DNA of 30,310 nucleotides from a virus: positions 1-30,310 of IMG/VR virus record IMGVR_UViG_3300023284_001390. One strand, written 5' to 3'. The notes below the pieces were generated by a model. It saw nothing but the letters and a program-made list of their open reading frames with translations. It was not told where the DNA came from and searched no databases. Positions 22,061-28,646 of this stretch are shown here, piece by piece (within the stretch, counting starts at the first letter, position 1; the number at the start of each line of letters is the position of its first letter). The position numbers and the translations under genes are program-made.

Positions 22061-22616
22061 ATTGGTCTCCCCAAAGCTGCCAGAGCGCTCCTATCCATGG
22101 AGGCGGTGATATACGAGCGAACAACACGACACCAATCCTTGGCACCTCTTTATGGCGTGCACGTAACCCCTTCTTAGCCTTTTCCATGCTGGTGCCGGTG
22201 GTCAACACATCGTCAACGATCAGGAAAAAGTCACCATCGCTCTTAATGTAGGGTCGTAGAGCTTTCTCAAATGGAATACCCCCACCAGGAATCCCATGGA
22301 CCTCACGAAATGTAAATCTTTCGGCTACCCGAGCTGCCGCCCACAGCCATTCAGCTTCACTTATGGCGTCACATTCGACTTTCCATAGCAACTCTTGACC
22401 GCTATGTGAAATGAACCTCCGGTCTACGAACAGTTGCGATTTTTTGGCTGTAGTATCCGTCACCTTCTTGTCCTTTTGCTGCTGAGCTGCTTTGATCAAA
22501 CGACTTATATTGAATCCTTTCGGTAATCCCGTTTGTAATTGTAACGGTGGTAATCCCAATGAGATATCCCGATATTCGAAACCGTCATGATATCTATTTT
22601 TGTGCTTCAATGTCAT
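22059..22616 (-). CDS. Phosphoribosyltransferase-like protein
   Basis: 185 aa. The PRPP-binding loop of type I phosphoribosyltransferases is clear at 132-143 (LIVDDVLTTGTS), followed by a basic KAKKGLRARHKE helix. Upstream, EVHGIPGGGIPFEKALRPY resembles the flexible-loop region of orotate/purine PRTases. The N-terminal 60 residues are basic and Gln/Lys-rich and probably not part of the core. It would attach or remove ribose-5-phosphate on a base; the base is unknown. AAGGAG lies 7 nt upstream. Last gene of the operon before the terminator. Unusual company for a phage replication block. Confidence 0.75.
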   Translation of the reverse strand: MTLKHKNRYHDGFEYRDISLGLPPLQLQTGLPKGFNISRLIKAAQQQKDKKVTDTTAKKSQLFVDRRFISHSGQELLWKVECDAISEAEWLWAAARVAERFTFREVHGIPGGGIPFEKALRPYIKSDGDFFLIVDDVLTTGTSMEKAKKGLRARHKEVPRIGVVLFARISPPPWIGALWQLWGDQ

Positions 22617-23007
22617 GCAACAACTCCTTAGCCGCCTCTACAGCTTGCTTTGCAACATAATCACAGTCCCAGTTGGCGCCACGGTTCACATTATCAGCCT
22701 CAGCCACGGCGCCACCACACGTATGTACGTGCTTCAGGAACTCCCGCTCGGTGTTGTACCTGTCCAGGTCGATCTCACATCGTGAGATGATATTCGGCTT
22801 CATGATAGAACGCAGGCTAACTCGTAAGAAGTAGGTGCCAGCATCAGGTCCAACCCGACGCCGGAACACATCAACCACTACTTCCCGTGAGTGTCCTACG
22901 GTACGTTCTCTAAGGCTTTCGCCCTCGTTACGATCGCCAACAAGCATCTCATCTGCCCATTGGCGCATAATATCTTTACGGACTATCGGGTCCGATGGGT
23001 TCTCCAT
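22594..23007 (-). CDS. Hypothetical protein between ThyX and PRTase
   Basis: 137 aa. Starts MENPSDPIVRKDIMRQWADE with GAGAGG 7 nt upstream. Central beta strands (GTYFLRVSLRSIM, CEIDLDRYNTE) and a helical end (AAKELLHDIEAQK). A CGG and C pair is present but no zinc motif. Overlaps thyX by 32 bp and the PRTase gene by 23 bp. Not recognised. Confidence 0.55.
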   Translation of the reverse strand: MENPSDPIVRKDIMRQWADEMLVGDRNEGESLRERTVGHSREVVVDVFRRRVGPDAGTYFLRVSLRSIMKPNIISRCEIDLDRYNTEREFLKHVHTCGGAVAEADNVNRGANWDCDYVAKQAVEAAKELLHDIEAQK

Positions 23008-23863
23008 GGATAAACCTCTCCCTAAATTCAGTACATTCTCGTTTACTCATTATATCACCGGCCCAAGCATCTATGGCCTCAAACTGTTCGCCAGCCTGCT
23101 CCCGTGTGATAACGTCGGAGGTCAAAAGCCGATAAGTTGTTAGCATACTCTGAAGGACTCTTACCTCCATCCTAGAACACGTGTAGGCATCCCGTACATA
23201 GTCAACGAACGCCTCATGAGACAACGGGAACTTATCCTTCGCCATTGTCTCTATAGCGCTGGCATAATCCCGGATCTCCTCCTGGGCATGGGCGTCTAAC
23301 CGTAAGTCTAGGAAATGCATGAGGTTGTGAAGACTCATCAACCATACGAACTTGGTGTAAATGTTCAGAGGCAAAACCCCTCGCGCCAGCTCCCGAGATA
23401 TCCCCGCCTCCAACATGTCTCCATAAAGGTCATAGCTGGCTTTGTGTTGAGATCGAACCTCAAAGGACCATGCTTCTGAATCGGCACTCATCACTAGATC
23501 ATCTCGACCCTGTTTGTTGTCCGTAGACTGTATAGCGTAGACCTCCGGAATAAACATCTCAGCGGGTAGCTGTGTGTACCGGGCACTAACCTCGTTCATT
23601 GCACATGTACGATGTCGCACCCATTGCCGGGCAACGAAGATCGGCATCTTGACCTCGAACTTCATCATCCCCATTTCAAATGGGCTGGTGTGTCGGTGCC
23701 GTAGTAGGTAACGGATCAACACCCTATCCTTGGTCTTACCTTGCCGATCATATGAGATGCGTGCAGCATCTACGATATCCTGATCGGAGCCCATGTGGTC
23801 AACCAGACGAACGTATCCGTGATTGTGGACAGCTACTTCAATAAAGTTTGCAGGATCATACAT
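22976..23863 (-). CDS. thyX: FAD-dependent thymidylate synthase ThyX
   Basis: 295 aa from ATG 23863 (MYDPANFIEV), which overlaps the micro-protein region upstream; a longer frame to 23908 is not needed. The ThyX signature RHRTCAMNEVSARYTQLP lies at 83-100: the RHR-x7-S frame is kept, though the first Ser of the usual RHRxxSxNE is Ala88. Other family features: DAARISYD, RYLLRHRHTSPFEM. Makes dTMP from dUMP using methylene-THF, NADPH and FAD, supplied by the phage dCTP deaminase through dUTP. Length is at the upper end for ThyX. Confidence 0.93.
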   Translation of the reverse strand: MYDPANFIEVAVHNHGYVRLVDHMGSDQDIVDAARISYDRQGKTKDRVLIRYLLRHRHTSPFEMGMMKFEVKMPIFVARQWVRHRTCAMNEVSARYTQLPAEMFIPEVYAIQSTDNKQGRDDLVMSADSEAWSFEVRSQHKASYDLYGDMLEAGISRELARGVLPLNIYTKFVWLMSLHNLMHFLDLRLDAHAQEEIRDYASAIETMAKDKFPLSHEAFVDYVRDAYTCSRMEVRVLQSMLTTYRLLTSDVITREQAGEQFEAIDAWAGDIMSKRECTEFRERFIHGEPIGPDSP

Positions 23864-23867
23864 CAGT

Positions 23868-23960
23868 TCACTCGATTCCCATCTTCCATAAGACAAAGAT
23901 AAGCACAACCATCATAATAACAATGGTCTCAGTTGTTAAGGCCACCACCAGCAATTCCAT
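23868..23960 (-). CDS. Single-helix membrane micro-protein (30 aa)
   Basis: MELLVVALTTETIVIMMVVL then IFVLWKMGIE: one hydrophobic helix with a charged end. ATG overlaps the stop of the upstream gene as TGATG, and its own stop lies 4 bp before thyX; both junctions contain GAGT-A/G-AACTGATG. Two other micro-proteins here start the same way (27916 and 24984). Might regulate a membrane complex or be a small holin-like peptide. Supported by packing and composition only. Confidence 0.45.
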   Translation of the reverse strand: MELLVVALTTETIVIMMVVLIFVLWKMGIE

Positions 23961-24115
23961 CAGTTTACTCGTCTCCAACCTTTAGGCATGAGTTGTTTCG
24001 CCTTATCTATAGGTATAGTTTCCCTACGACCATCAGGAGCGATCATAATGGCATACTTCTCAGCCAAATACTTTTCCATCCTCTTAGGCTTCTGAGGCCC
24101 GCTATTCTGTCCCAT
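23960..24115 (-). CDS. Small basic hypothetical protein (51 aa)
   Basis: MGQNSGPQKPKRMEKYLAEK, then APDGRRETIPIDKAKQLMPK, ends GWRRVN. AAGGA lies 8 nt before ATG. Highly basic, with a 'MPKGWRRV' end that resembles the recurrent 'PKGW.v..' close of small phage proteins. Not recognised otherwise. Its stop overlaps the micro-protein start. Confidence 0.55.
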   Translation of the reverse strand: MGQNSGPQKPKRMEKYLAEKYAIMIAPDGRRETIPIDKAKQLMPKGWRRVN

Positions 24116-24117
24116 AA

Positions 24118-24423
24118 TTATGTCCTTACAATTATGTCTTTGATTTTGGTCATAAGCGACTTCTCAGCCTGCTTACGCTTCATGCGTTTCCATTGCCCCC
24201 GAGCATGTCGAAAGTCTTCAGCCGTAGCGCCACGATAGATCGGGAACTTGAGTTTTGTCTTAACCGGCTTGCCTCTTACCCAGCGGGTGTCGACCGTTTC
24301 CAGATAGCCAATAGGCTCTGGCATATCCCACAAAGGACGCCCCTTTTTATCCTTGAGCTGATTGATACCAAGGGAGTCCATGCGGCGTCGAGCACCAGGT
24401 ACTATAGTATGCGGGTAGAGCAT
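24118..24423 (-). CDS. Small basic hypothetical protein (101 aa)
   Basis: Start at 24423 (MLYPHTIVPGARRRMDSLG), 7 nt after AAGGT; ATG 24429 is too close. Rich in Lys and Arg, with a KPVKTKLKFPIYRGATAEDF segment and RHARGQWKRMKRKQAEKSLM helix. Could bind nucleic acid; no motif seen. Two bp separate it from the next gene. Confidence 0.55.
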   Translation of the reverse strand: MLYPHTIVPGARRRMDSLGINQLKDKKGRPLWDMPEPIGYLETVDTRWVRGKPVKTKLKFPIYRGATAEDFRHARGQWKRMKRKQAEKSLMTKIKDIIVRT

Positions 24424-24425
24424 TT

Positions 24426-24776
24426 TCATACCTTTAACTCTACGCCGACGCCAGCCTGCCCTGAATCGGTGTACATTTTCTCGATGATCTTGTACTCCAC
24501 GACCGGTACCTTCAGCCGGAACTCCCCAGTCACGATGGCTGTAGTGGCCCGGTCCAAGAGATCTAGCAATACGCCAAAGTCGTGAGCACGAAAGGCAGAA
24601 GCCATATGCACAGGGAGATCGGTATCAGGTATAATATCTCCTAACATCTTAAGCTTATTAGCACGCTGCTGGTTCAACTCATTCAGACTGAACCGCGCTG
24701 CGCTCATTGTCGCTTGAGGGTCCAGTATCAGATCCTTGGCATTTACTGCATCCATGAAGTTGACCAGGTTGTTCAT
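24426..24776 (-). CDS. Hypothetical protein (116 aa)
   Basis: MNNLVNFMDAVNAKDLILDP, then a helical body (RFSLNELNQQRANKLKMLGD) and a beta-rich end (FRLKVPVVEYKIIEKMYT, VGVELKV). GAGGTG lies 7 nt before ATG. Met24 (24707) is an alternative start if the overlapping zinc-ribbon frame at 24679-24858 is real. Not recognised. Confidence 0.55.
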   Translation of the reverse strand: MNNLVNFMDAVNAKDLILDPQATMSAARFSLNELNQQRANKLKMLGDIIPDTDLPVHMASAFRAHDFGVLLDLLDRATTAIVTGEFRLKVPVVEYKIIEKMYTDSGQAGVGVELKV

Positions 24777-24858
24777 CTCGTTTCACCTCAAGTTTGGCGC
24801 CGCAAATTCGGCACAAGTCAAAGAGAAGCCACGACGGTAAGGCATTATTTAGGCTCAT
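24679..24858 (-). CDS. Possible zinc-ribbon protein overlapping neighbour (59 aa)
   Basis: Frame opening MSLNNALPSWLLFDLCRICG, with CRICGAKL and, 15 residues later, GCSKC: a CxxC...CxxC ribbon layout. It starts within the end of 24845-24997 and runs into 24426-24776 for about 98 bp in another frame. It explains the 70-nt stretch 24777-24844 otherwise without a gene. The Ser/Asp-rich tail is in the overlap. Either this is a real nested gene or the Cys spacing is chance. Confidence 0.4.
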   Translation of the reverse strand: MSLNNALPSWLLFDLCRICGAKLEVKRDEQPGQLHGCSKCQGSDTGPSSDNERSAVQSE

Positions 24859-24997
24859 CTCTATGTAACTCCGCTATCTCTAGCGCATGTGTTGCACAAA
24901 CTTGTATACGGTTCGTATCACTAGATACCTCATATGCGCCGACGTTTATGCAATCCTTGATCTGACAAGGCATTAACTCAACACTACTTTCTCTCAT
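24845..24997 (-). CDS. Small Cys-rich protein, possible zinc finger (50 aa)
   Basis: MRESSVELMPCQIKDCINVG then VCATHALEIAELH: Cys-x5-Cys and a later Cys-x2-His pair could bind zinc. AGGTG lies 7 nt before ATG 24997, inside the end of the micro-protein gene. Likely a real mini-gene; role unknown. Confidence 0.5.
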   Translation of the reverse strand: MRESSVELMPCQIKDCINVGAYEVSSDTNRIQVCATHALEIAELHRDEPK

Positions 24998-25088
24998 TGA
25001 ATTCACCTCGACGGTAACCCCATATAGCAAGGCCGATTCCCACCGCTATCACAATAAACCCACCGTAAGCAAGGAAAACTTCCATCAT
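24984..25088 (-). CDS. Single-helix membrane micro-protein (34 aa)
   Basis: MMEVFLAYGGFIVIAVGIGL, then AIWGYRRGEFNERK: one Gly-rich transmembrane helix and a basic tail, predicted inside by the positive-inside rule. AAGGGG lies 8 nt before ATG 25088, which overlaps the methyltransferase stop (ATGATGG). Its end holds the ribosome site of the next gene. Similar in shape to the micro-proteins at 23868 and 27916. Confidence 0.5.
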   Translation of the reverse strand: MMEVFLAYGGFIVIAVGIGLAIWGYRRGEFNERK

Positions 25089-25771
25089 GGTTTGAACCCC
25101 TTAGGCATGTAGGAAAAACGTTGTTGAGGATATCTTGTTGGTTCACCCGCACTAAGTGCATAATCTTTCTGCCAAATGAACCACGAGAAGTTGTGTCGCG
25201 GTGATGCCTTCTCTGGGGCATCTGGGTCGCCGTAGTCCCATCGGGGTCGTGTCGTCAACACCAACTCCCCCCAATAGTGTTCGCATTCCCCAAATATATC
25301 CTTCCGCGTTTTTGCACTCTTGTATTCCGAGCGCATTAGCATGGCCATGAACTCTACCCCGGTGTCGAAGAAGGTTAGTCCGTGGCGTATAAAATCGTCG
25401 GCAATACCCCTCCAGGGTTCACTATAAGGTGGGTTGGTGATGATCGACTTGACAGCCACTCCATCAACCTCAGGCATCTCAATCTCGTGTAAGAAGCTGC
25501 GCTCATGTCCCGGTCCGATAGATGTGTCGAATTCGCTCATATCTACGTCAGACGAATAGACTTCATAAGAGCCATCGACCTTCAAGTCCTTCCAGTGGCT
25601 CAAAGCTTTCGACATATCCCCCCGGCCAGCAGCAGGCTCCCAAATAGGCCCTTTAATATCCTTGGCCATGGTTTCCATCAGCACGTCGGTCATCCAGGGG
25701 TGGGTCCAGTAACGATCGAGCCTATTGCGCTCATATCCGCTTTTGTAAAGTTGGGGATCTTTGTCTGTCAT
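25085..25771 (-). CDS. Orphan adenine-type DNA methyltransferase
   Basis: 228 aa. S-adenosylmethionine motif I IWEPAAGRGDMSKAL (about 43-57) and catalytic motif IV SIITNPPYSEPW (NPPY at 113-116) are both present, in the order expected for N6-adenine or N4-cytosine enzymes; NPPY favours adenine. No restriction endonuclease is visible next to it. Many phages use such an enzyme to hide from host restriction or to mark their DNA. A late NFSWFIWQK motif is common in phage members. Target site unknown. Overlaps the upstream gene by 41 bp. Confidence 0.82.
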   Translation of the reverse strand: MTDKDPQLYKSGYERNRLDRYWTHPWMTDVLMETMAKDIKGPIWEPAAGRGDMSKALSHWKDLKVDGSYEVYSSDVDMSEFDTSIGPGHERSFLHEIEMPEVDGVAVKSIITNPPYSEPWRGIADDFIRHGLTFFDTGVEFMAMLMRSEYKSAKTRKDIFGECEHYWGELVLTTRPRWDYGDPDAPEKASPRHNFSWFIWQKDYALSAGEPTRYPQQRFSYMPKGFKP

Positions 25772-26126
25772 TGTCTTCTCTCATAAGGATAGGCTTAGCA
25801 GCCAGTACAGCATTTCTCACTTCGATAAACAGAACGTTGGCAAAATCAAATGTCGCTTCAGCGTTATCAACTAAGGCAGGGTCTTCCAATCCGCTGTATA
25901 GACCTCGGAACCACCTCCTGGCATATTTAACTATCACGTTATGTTCGGCAGATAATTTTTCTCTTTTTCCGACTTTATTAGTATATCCAAGAGCATCTAA
26001 TGTCATACGAGCAGCCCGTTCACGCCACAACTTTTCTTCTTGTGATACGATCTCATTTGCCCCTCGGAAAGCACGTTGTATGGGAGGCGGCACACCTTGT
26101 ATCATGGATAGTCTACGAGTAGACAT
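25731..26126 (-). CDS. Hypothetical helical protein (131 aa)
   Basis: MSTRRLSMIQGVPPPIQRAF, then NEIVSQEEKLWRERAARMTL, AEHNVIVKYARRWFRGLYSG, and an ADDRESS-like acidic/hydrophobic helix FANVLFIEVRNAVLA. Basic and helical throughout. Start has only a weak GAG site 7 nt upstream. No family recognised. Its 3' end extends 41 bp into the methyltransferase gene. Confidence 0.5.
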   Translation of the reverse strand: MSTRRLSMIQGVPPPIQRAFRGANEIVSQEEKLWRERAARMTLDALGYTNKVGKREKLSAEHNVIVKYARRWFRGLYSGLEDPALVDNAEATFDFANVLFIEVRNAVLAAKPILMREDNDRQRSPTLQKRI

Positions 26127-26129
26127 AAG

Positions 26130-26363
26130 TTAGCTCATTGGCATTCCCGTAGGTTTTTCAGAATCTGGCTCGTCTTGATTTTCTTCTTCCATGTATATCT
26201 GATCGAACACACAAAACGCTTTCACGGTCCCAGTCCCAAATTGGCCCACGGTTACAATGGTTTCACAAGTATGCAAACGCCAACCTTTATCCCCCAGTTC
26301 ATTCAACCGAACTTGTAGGTCTTCTAAGTCACACACCAGTACGTCATACAGAAATTTATGCAT
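26130..26363 (-). CDS. DUF4177-like small protein, putatively leaderless mRNA
   Basis: 77 aa from ATG 26363. MHKFLYDVLVCDLEDLQVRL followed by NELGDKGWRLHTC matches the DUF4177 pattern of a strand, a helix ending 'LN.LG..GW.L', and further strands. The C-terminal 25 residues are acidic and disordered. No ribosome site precedes the ATG: the promoter at 26370-26398 places the first transcribed base at this A. Longer in-frame starts up to 26441 lie upstream of the promoter. Function unknown. Confidence 0.65.
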   Translation of the reverse strand: MHKFLYDVLVCDLEDLQVRLNELGDKGWRLHTCETIVTVGQFGTGTVKAFCVFDQIYMEEENQDEPDSEKPTGMPMS

Positions 26364-26369
26364 GGGGTA

Positions 26370-26398
26370 GTTATACCATATGAGTCCGCTTTTGTCAA
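26370..26398 (-). promoter_or_regulatory. sigma70-type promoter, GGCC-spacer family variant
   Basis: CTTGACA (-35 at 26393-26398), 17-nt spacer with GCGGAC where the family has GCGGCC, extended TGG and TATAAC (-10 at 26370-26375). Seven nt after the -10 comes the A of the next ATG. An A-run lies upstream of -35. Confidence 0.8.
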
Positions 26399-26409
26399 GA
26401 AGTTTTTCG

Positions 26410-26859
26410 TCATTCATCTCCATAGAAAAGGTGGACTCCAAGCTGGCATTTCAGAACTAATCGATCTCGCCATTTCGGCGACACGTCGATCCGGTGGTAC
26501 CAGAGGACGGTTCCGCATGGTCTTTGGCCCCCTCTCGCCTTCTGTACCGCGCGACGCGCACGACCAATTTGACGGTGAGAGTATCGATGTAAGCGGTAAC
26601 CCATACCCGAAAATTGGCGAGGTTGATATATGACCCCGTGATCAGTTGAAGGCCAGCGGTTATCACTGACACGATCAAATGCAACACCAGCAATAGCGAC
26701 CAATGCATTAAACGGCTCATTTGCAGCCTCCTGTAATACCATGCGAACCACGGGCTCAGCTCTGGTAAGTGGTTTGAACTCAGCCCCGTTAGCTTGTTGG
26801 CCTAAAAAAGCACCAATTAAAGATCCTACTAAAATAAGAACCCAATCGCGTCGGGTCAT
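26410..26859 (-). CDS. SleB-type cell wall hydrolase (endolysin) with signal sequence
   Basis: 149 aa. N-terminal hydrophobic segment (WVLILVGSLIGAFLGQQANG) with a possible ANGA cleavage site or signal-anchor, then the hydrolase_2/SleB domain: MVLQEAANEPFNALVAIAGV (catalytic Glu in the EAANEP loop), FDRVSDNRWP, IYQPRQFSGM, and the late PKWRDR...GVHLFYGDE. This family cleaves peptidoglycan glycan strands as lytic transglycosylases or amidase-like enzymes. The exported layout suggests Sec-dependent delivery, as for SAR endolysins, so a large holin may not be needed. Starts inside the upstream stop (ATGA). Confidence 0.8.
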   Translation of the reverse strand: MTRRDWVLILVGSLIGAFLGQQANGAEFKPLTRAEPVVRMVLQEAANEPFNALVAIAGVAFDRVSDNRWPSTDHGVIYQPRQFSGMGYRLHRYSHRQIGRARRAVQKARGGQRPCGTVLWYHRIDVSPKWRDRLVLKCQLGVHLFYGDE

Positions 26860-27053
26860 GTCAAACTGTCGATCGAAGTCTTGATCATAGCTAGAGTAGT
26901 TTGCTGGGTGATGCGATCTTCGTATACCCTTACGGCAACCTCCAAGATAGCCCGCTTGGCAGAATCATCATCGCTGGGATCAGTCGGGTTGCTGATTGAT
27001 TCCAGATAGGTGACAAGTTCGCCCGCCCGTTTCATCATTATTGCTACATCCAT
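26856..27053 (-). CDS. Small helical hypothetical protein (65 aa)
   Basis: MDVAIMMKRAGELVTYLESI, then DDDSAKRAILEVAVRVYEDR and a helical end. AGGTAA-type ribosome site 5 nt upstream. Acidic. Directly precedes the endolysin with a 4-bp overlap, so it might be a lysis accessory, but it has no membrane segment. Confidence 0.55.
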   Translation of the reverse strand: MDVAIMMKRAGELVTYLESISNPTDPSDDDSAKRAILEVAVRVYEDRITQQTTLAMIKTSIDSLT

Positions 27054-27057
27054 GATA

Positions 27058-27513
27058 TTACCTCATATCCTCTAAAATTTTGCCATCACCGATTCGAATG
27101 GTCAAGAAACGGTTTTGCGGCAGCAGTCGACATCTTAAATAGTCCCGGCCACCATCTATCCATACGCTGCCATCAGGGCTCGTGCGATAATCATGGCGGT
27201 TGTGGGAGTATATCATGTCCCCGTTGTCCGCTATGATCGCGCTGAACGGTTCGCAAGCGCTGATAGCGTTCGTGATGAGCAATTCGCTCTGTGGCATATA
27301 GATCTCACGATGGAACCGGAGGCCGAAGTACCTCGATCCCCCCTCGGGTACGTTCGTCTCGTCCCGATGATAGAAAACTGCGAAGGGTAGCTCAGTCCAT
27401 CTATCCCCCTTCCCCCGGAGGCAAGTTTCCAAAATATAGGAAGCATTATAGTGTTCCCGTATCTTGAATATCCCCTCGGCACTAAACAGCTCGCTCTCTG
27501 TTAAAAGTTTCAT
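27058..27513 (-). CDS. Hypothetical protein (151 aa)
   Basis: Start at 27513 (MKLLTESELFSAEGIFKIRE) is set by GGAG 8 nt upstream; a longer frame to 27582 enters the neighbouring gene. Beta-rich with many aromatic and Arg residues (YFGLRFHREIYMPQSELLI, DYRTSPDGSVWIDGGRDYL). Not recognised. Overlaps the Pth2-like gene by 4 bp. Confidence 0.55.
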   Translation of the reverse strand: MKLLTESELFSAEGIFKIREHYNASYILETCLRGKGDRWTELPFAVFYHRDETNVPEGGSRYFGLRFHREIYMPQSELLITNAISACEPFSAIIADNGDMIYSHNRHDYRTSPDGSVWIDGGRDYLRCRLLPQNRFLTIRIGDGKILEDMR

Positions 27514-27911
27514 GGGTGCAGCTCCAAAGTAAGGGTTACATCGTTCTGGATATAGCCCCGGTCGCCGAAAATGAAAGCGCATGTCATTAGGGGTACAAAG
27601 TGAGTGATAGCGCCATCCTTCACTGGGTAAGTAGGATCTGTAACCCAGCCATAGACTAGCTTAGTTCTATAAAAGTTGTTAGCCCGGTCGATTGCTTGGC
27701 CTATTTGCCTGTAAGTACCCCCCAGGACGATTGTAGTGCCGAACTCCTGCTCAGTTTGACCCATCCACTCCAGATAACCCGCCTGTAGGTCATACTTGGG
27801 CCGTACAGCGGCCTTGAGAGCCCCGTAGGCATGACTGGCCTGTGCCATAGCCTTGCCTGGCGTGAGGCTGTCCAGGTCAGTTCTCATGAGGATGTAAAGT
27901 GCCAGGGTCAT
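27510..27911 (-). CDS. Peptidyl-tRNA hydrolase 2-like protein
   Basis: 133 aa from ATG 27911. The opening TLALYILMRTDLDSLTPGKA and MAQASHAYGAL match the Pth2 family start 'RtDL....GK.aAQ..HA'. A later VLGGTYRQIGQAIDRA and DPTYPVKDG segment fit the family's catalytic and substrate-channel parts. Pth2 frees tRNA from prematurely released peptidyl-tRNA; archaeal-type Pth2 is rare in bacteria but found in some phages. GGTGG lies 8 nt upstream. Could recycle tRNA during infection alongside the RNA-repair genes. Confidence 0.7.
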   Translation of the reverse strand: MTLALYILMRTDLDSLTPGKAMAQASHAYGALKAAVRPKYDLQAGYLEWMGQTEQEFGTTIVLGGTYRQIGQAIDRANNFYRTKLVYGWVTDPTYPVKDGAITHFVPLMTCAFIFGDRGYIQNDVTLTLELHP

Positions 27912-27915
27912 GATG

Positions 27916-27993
27916 TCAACCACCCCGCCCTATTACAAACATAACAATCATCCAAACCACAAGAATAATGACAATACCTAACAAAAGTTCCAT
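27916..27993 (-). CDS. Single-helix membrane micro-protein (25 aa)
   Basis: MELLLGIVIILVVWMIVMFV then IGRGG: a single transmembrane helix and a basic end. ATG overlaps the upstream stop as TAATG and the stop is 5 bp before the Pth2-like start. Same N-terminus and size class as the micro-protein at 23868. Supported by packing and composition only. Confidence 0.45.
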   Translation of the reverse strand: MELLLGIVIILVVWMIVMFVIGRGG

Positions 27994-28253
27994 TACTTGA
28001 TACCCTTTATAATCCGTCGCCGGGTATCGGTGATCTTTCCGTCCGCTCGGATGTAACCAATGATGCGGCGATGCTTGTCACGAATCTGAATACGCCGGCC
28101 GTGGCCTGGGTCGTACAGATCTCCGATAATCTGCCGATGCTTGTTGGTGATCTTGGTGGGCTCGGCAGAATCCGCTGCATTGTAAGCCGCTAATATAGTA
28201 AGCACCAACAACACCACTATAAACGCGAACACGGGCCAGATACGCCAGATCAT
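27993..28253 (-). CDS. Membrane-anchored protein with HRxIIG repeats
   Basis: 86 aa. An N-terminal helix (WPVFAFIVVLLVLTILAA) is followed by three short repeats: ITNKHRQIIGDLYDP, IRDKHRRIIGYIRADG and ITDTRRRIIKGIK, each a strand-turn unit with Arg-rich ends. It may be an exported or periplasm-facing small beta domain. Stop overlaps the micro-protein start; start overlaps the upstream stop by 4 bp. Family not known to me by name. Confidence 0.6.
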   Translation of the reverse strand: MIWRIWPVFAFIVVLLVLTILAAYNAADSAEPTKITNKHRQIIGDLYDPGHGRRIQIRDKHRRIIGYIRADGKITDTRRRIIKGIK

Positions 28254-28645
28254 TTCGTGTACTCCTTGAGTGAAACATACACCACGTTGGAAGCTGCCGG
28301 CTCTATGATAAGACTGGTCGACCCATGGATTGCCAAACGGTCCCCCGTAGGGTCATGCTCGATCCCCACTTCGATCGCATTTTCCCACTTGGTACGCGAC
28401 CCAGGACCGAAGTAGAACCGCACCCGTTGCCGCTTGAGTAAAGGCTGATCATCTTCGTCACGACCCCGAGTCCCGTGGAAATGTGACAACACTACGTCAC
28501 GCTGCCCAACAGGCACATCACCAAAGAGCGTAGCCCGTTCCTCGGCGAGTATATCCAAATTATCATATAGCATCTCTATGTGGAACCGAGCCCACCTAGG
28601 CAGACGATCCATCTGAATTTCTGGCAGAGTATGATAGTCACGCAT
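28250..28645 (-). CDS. Conserved phage hypothetical protein (131 aa)
   Basis: MRDYHTLPEIQMDRLPRWAR then FHIEMLYDNLDILAEE: a 'LPRWAR.HIE.L' opening shared, from memory, with small phage proteins of unknown function. The rest is beta-rich (RVRFYFGPGSRTKWE, NVVYVSLKEYTK). AAAGG lies 7 nt before ATG. Role unknown. Confidence 0.55.
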   Translation of the reverse strand: MRDYHTLPEIQMDRLPRWARFHIEMLYDNLDILAEERATLFGDVPVGQRDVVLSHFHGTRGRDEDDQPLLKRQRVRFYFGPGSRTKWENAIEVGIEHDPTGDRLAIHGSTSLIIEPAASNVVYVSLKEYTK

Positions 28646-28646
28646 T

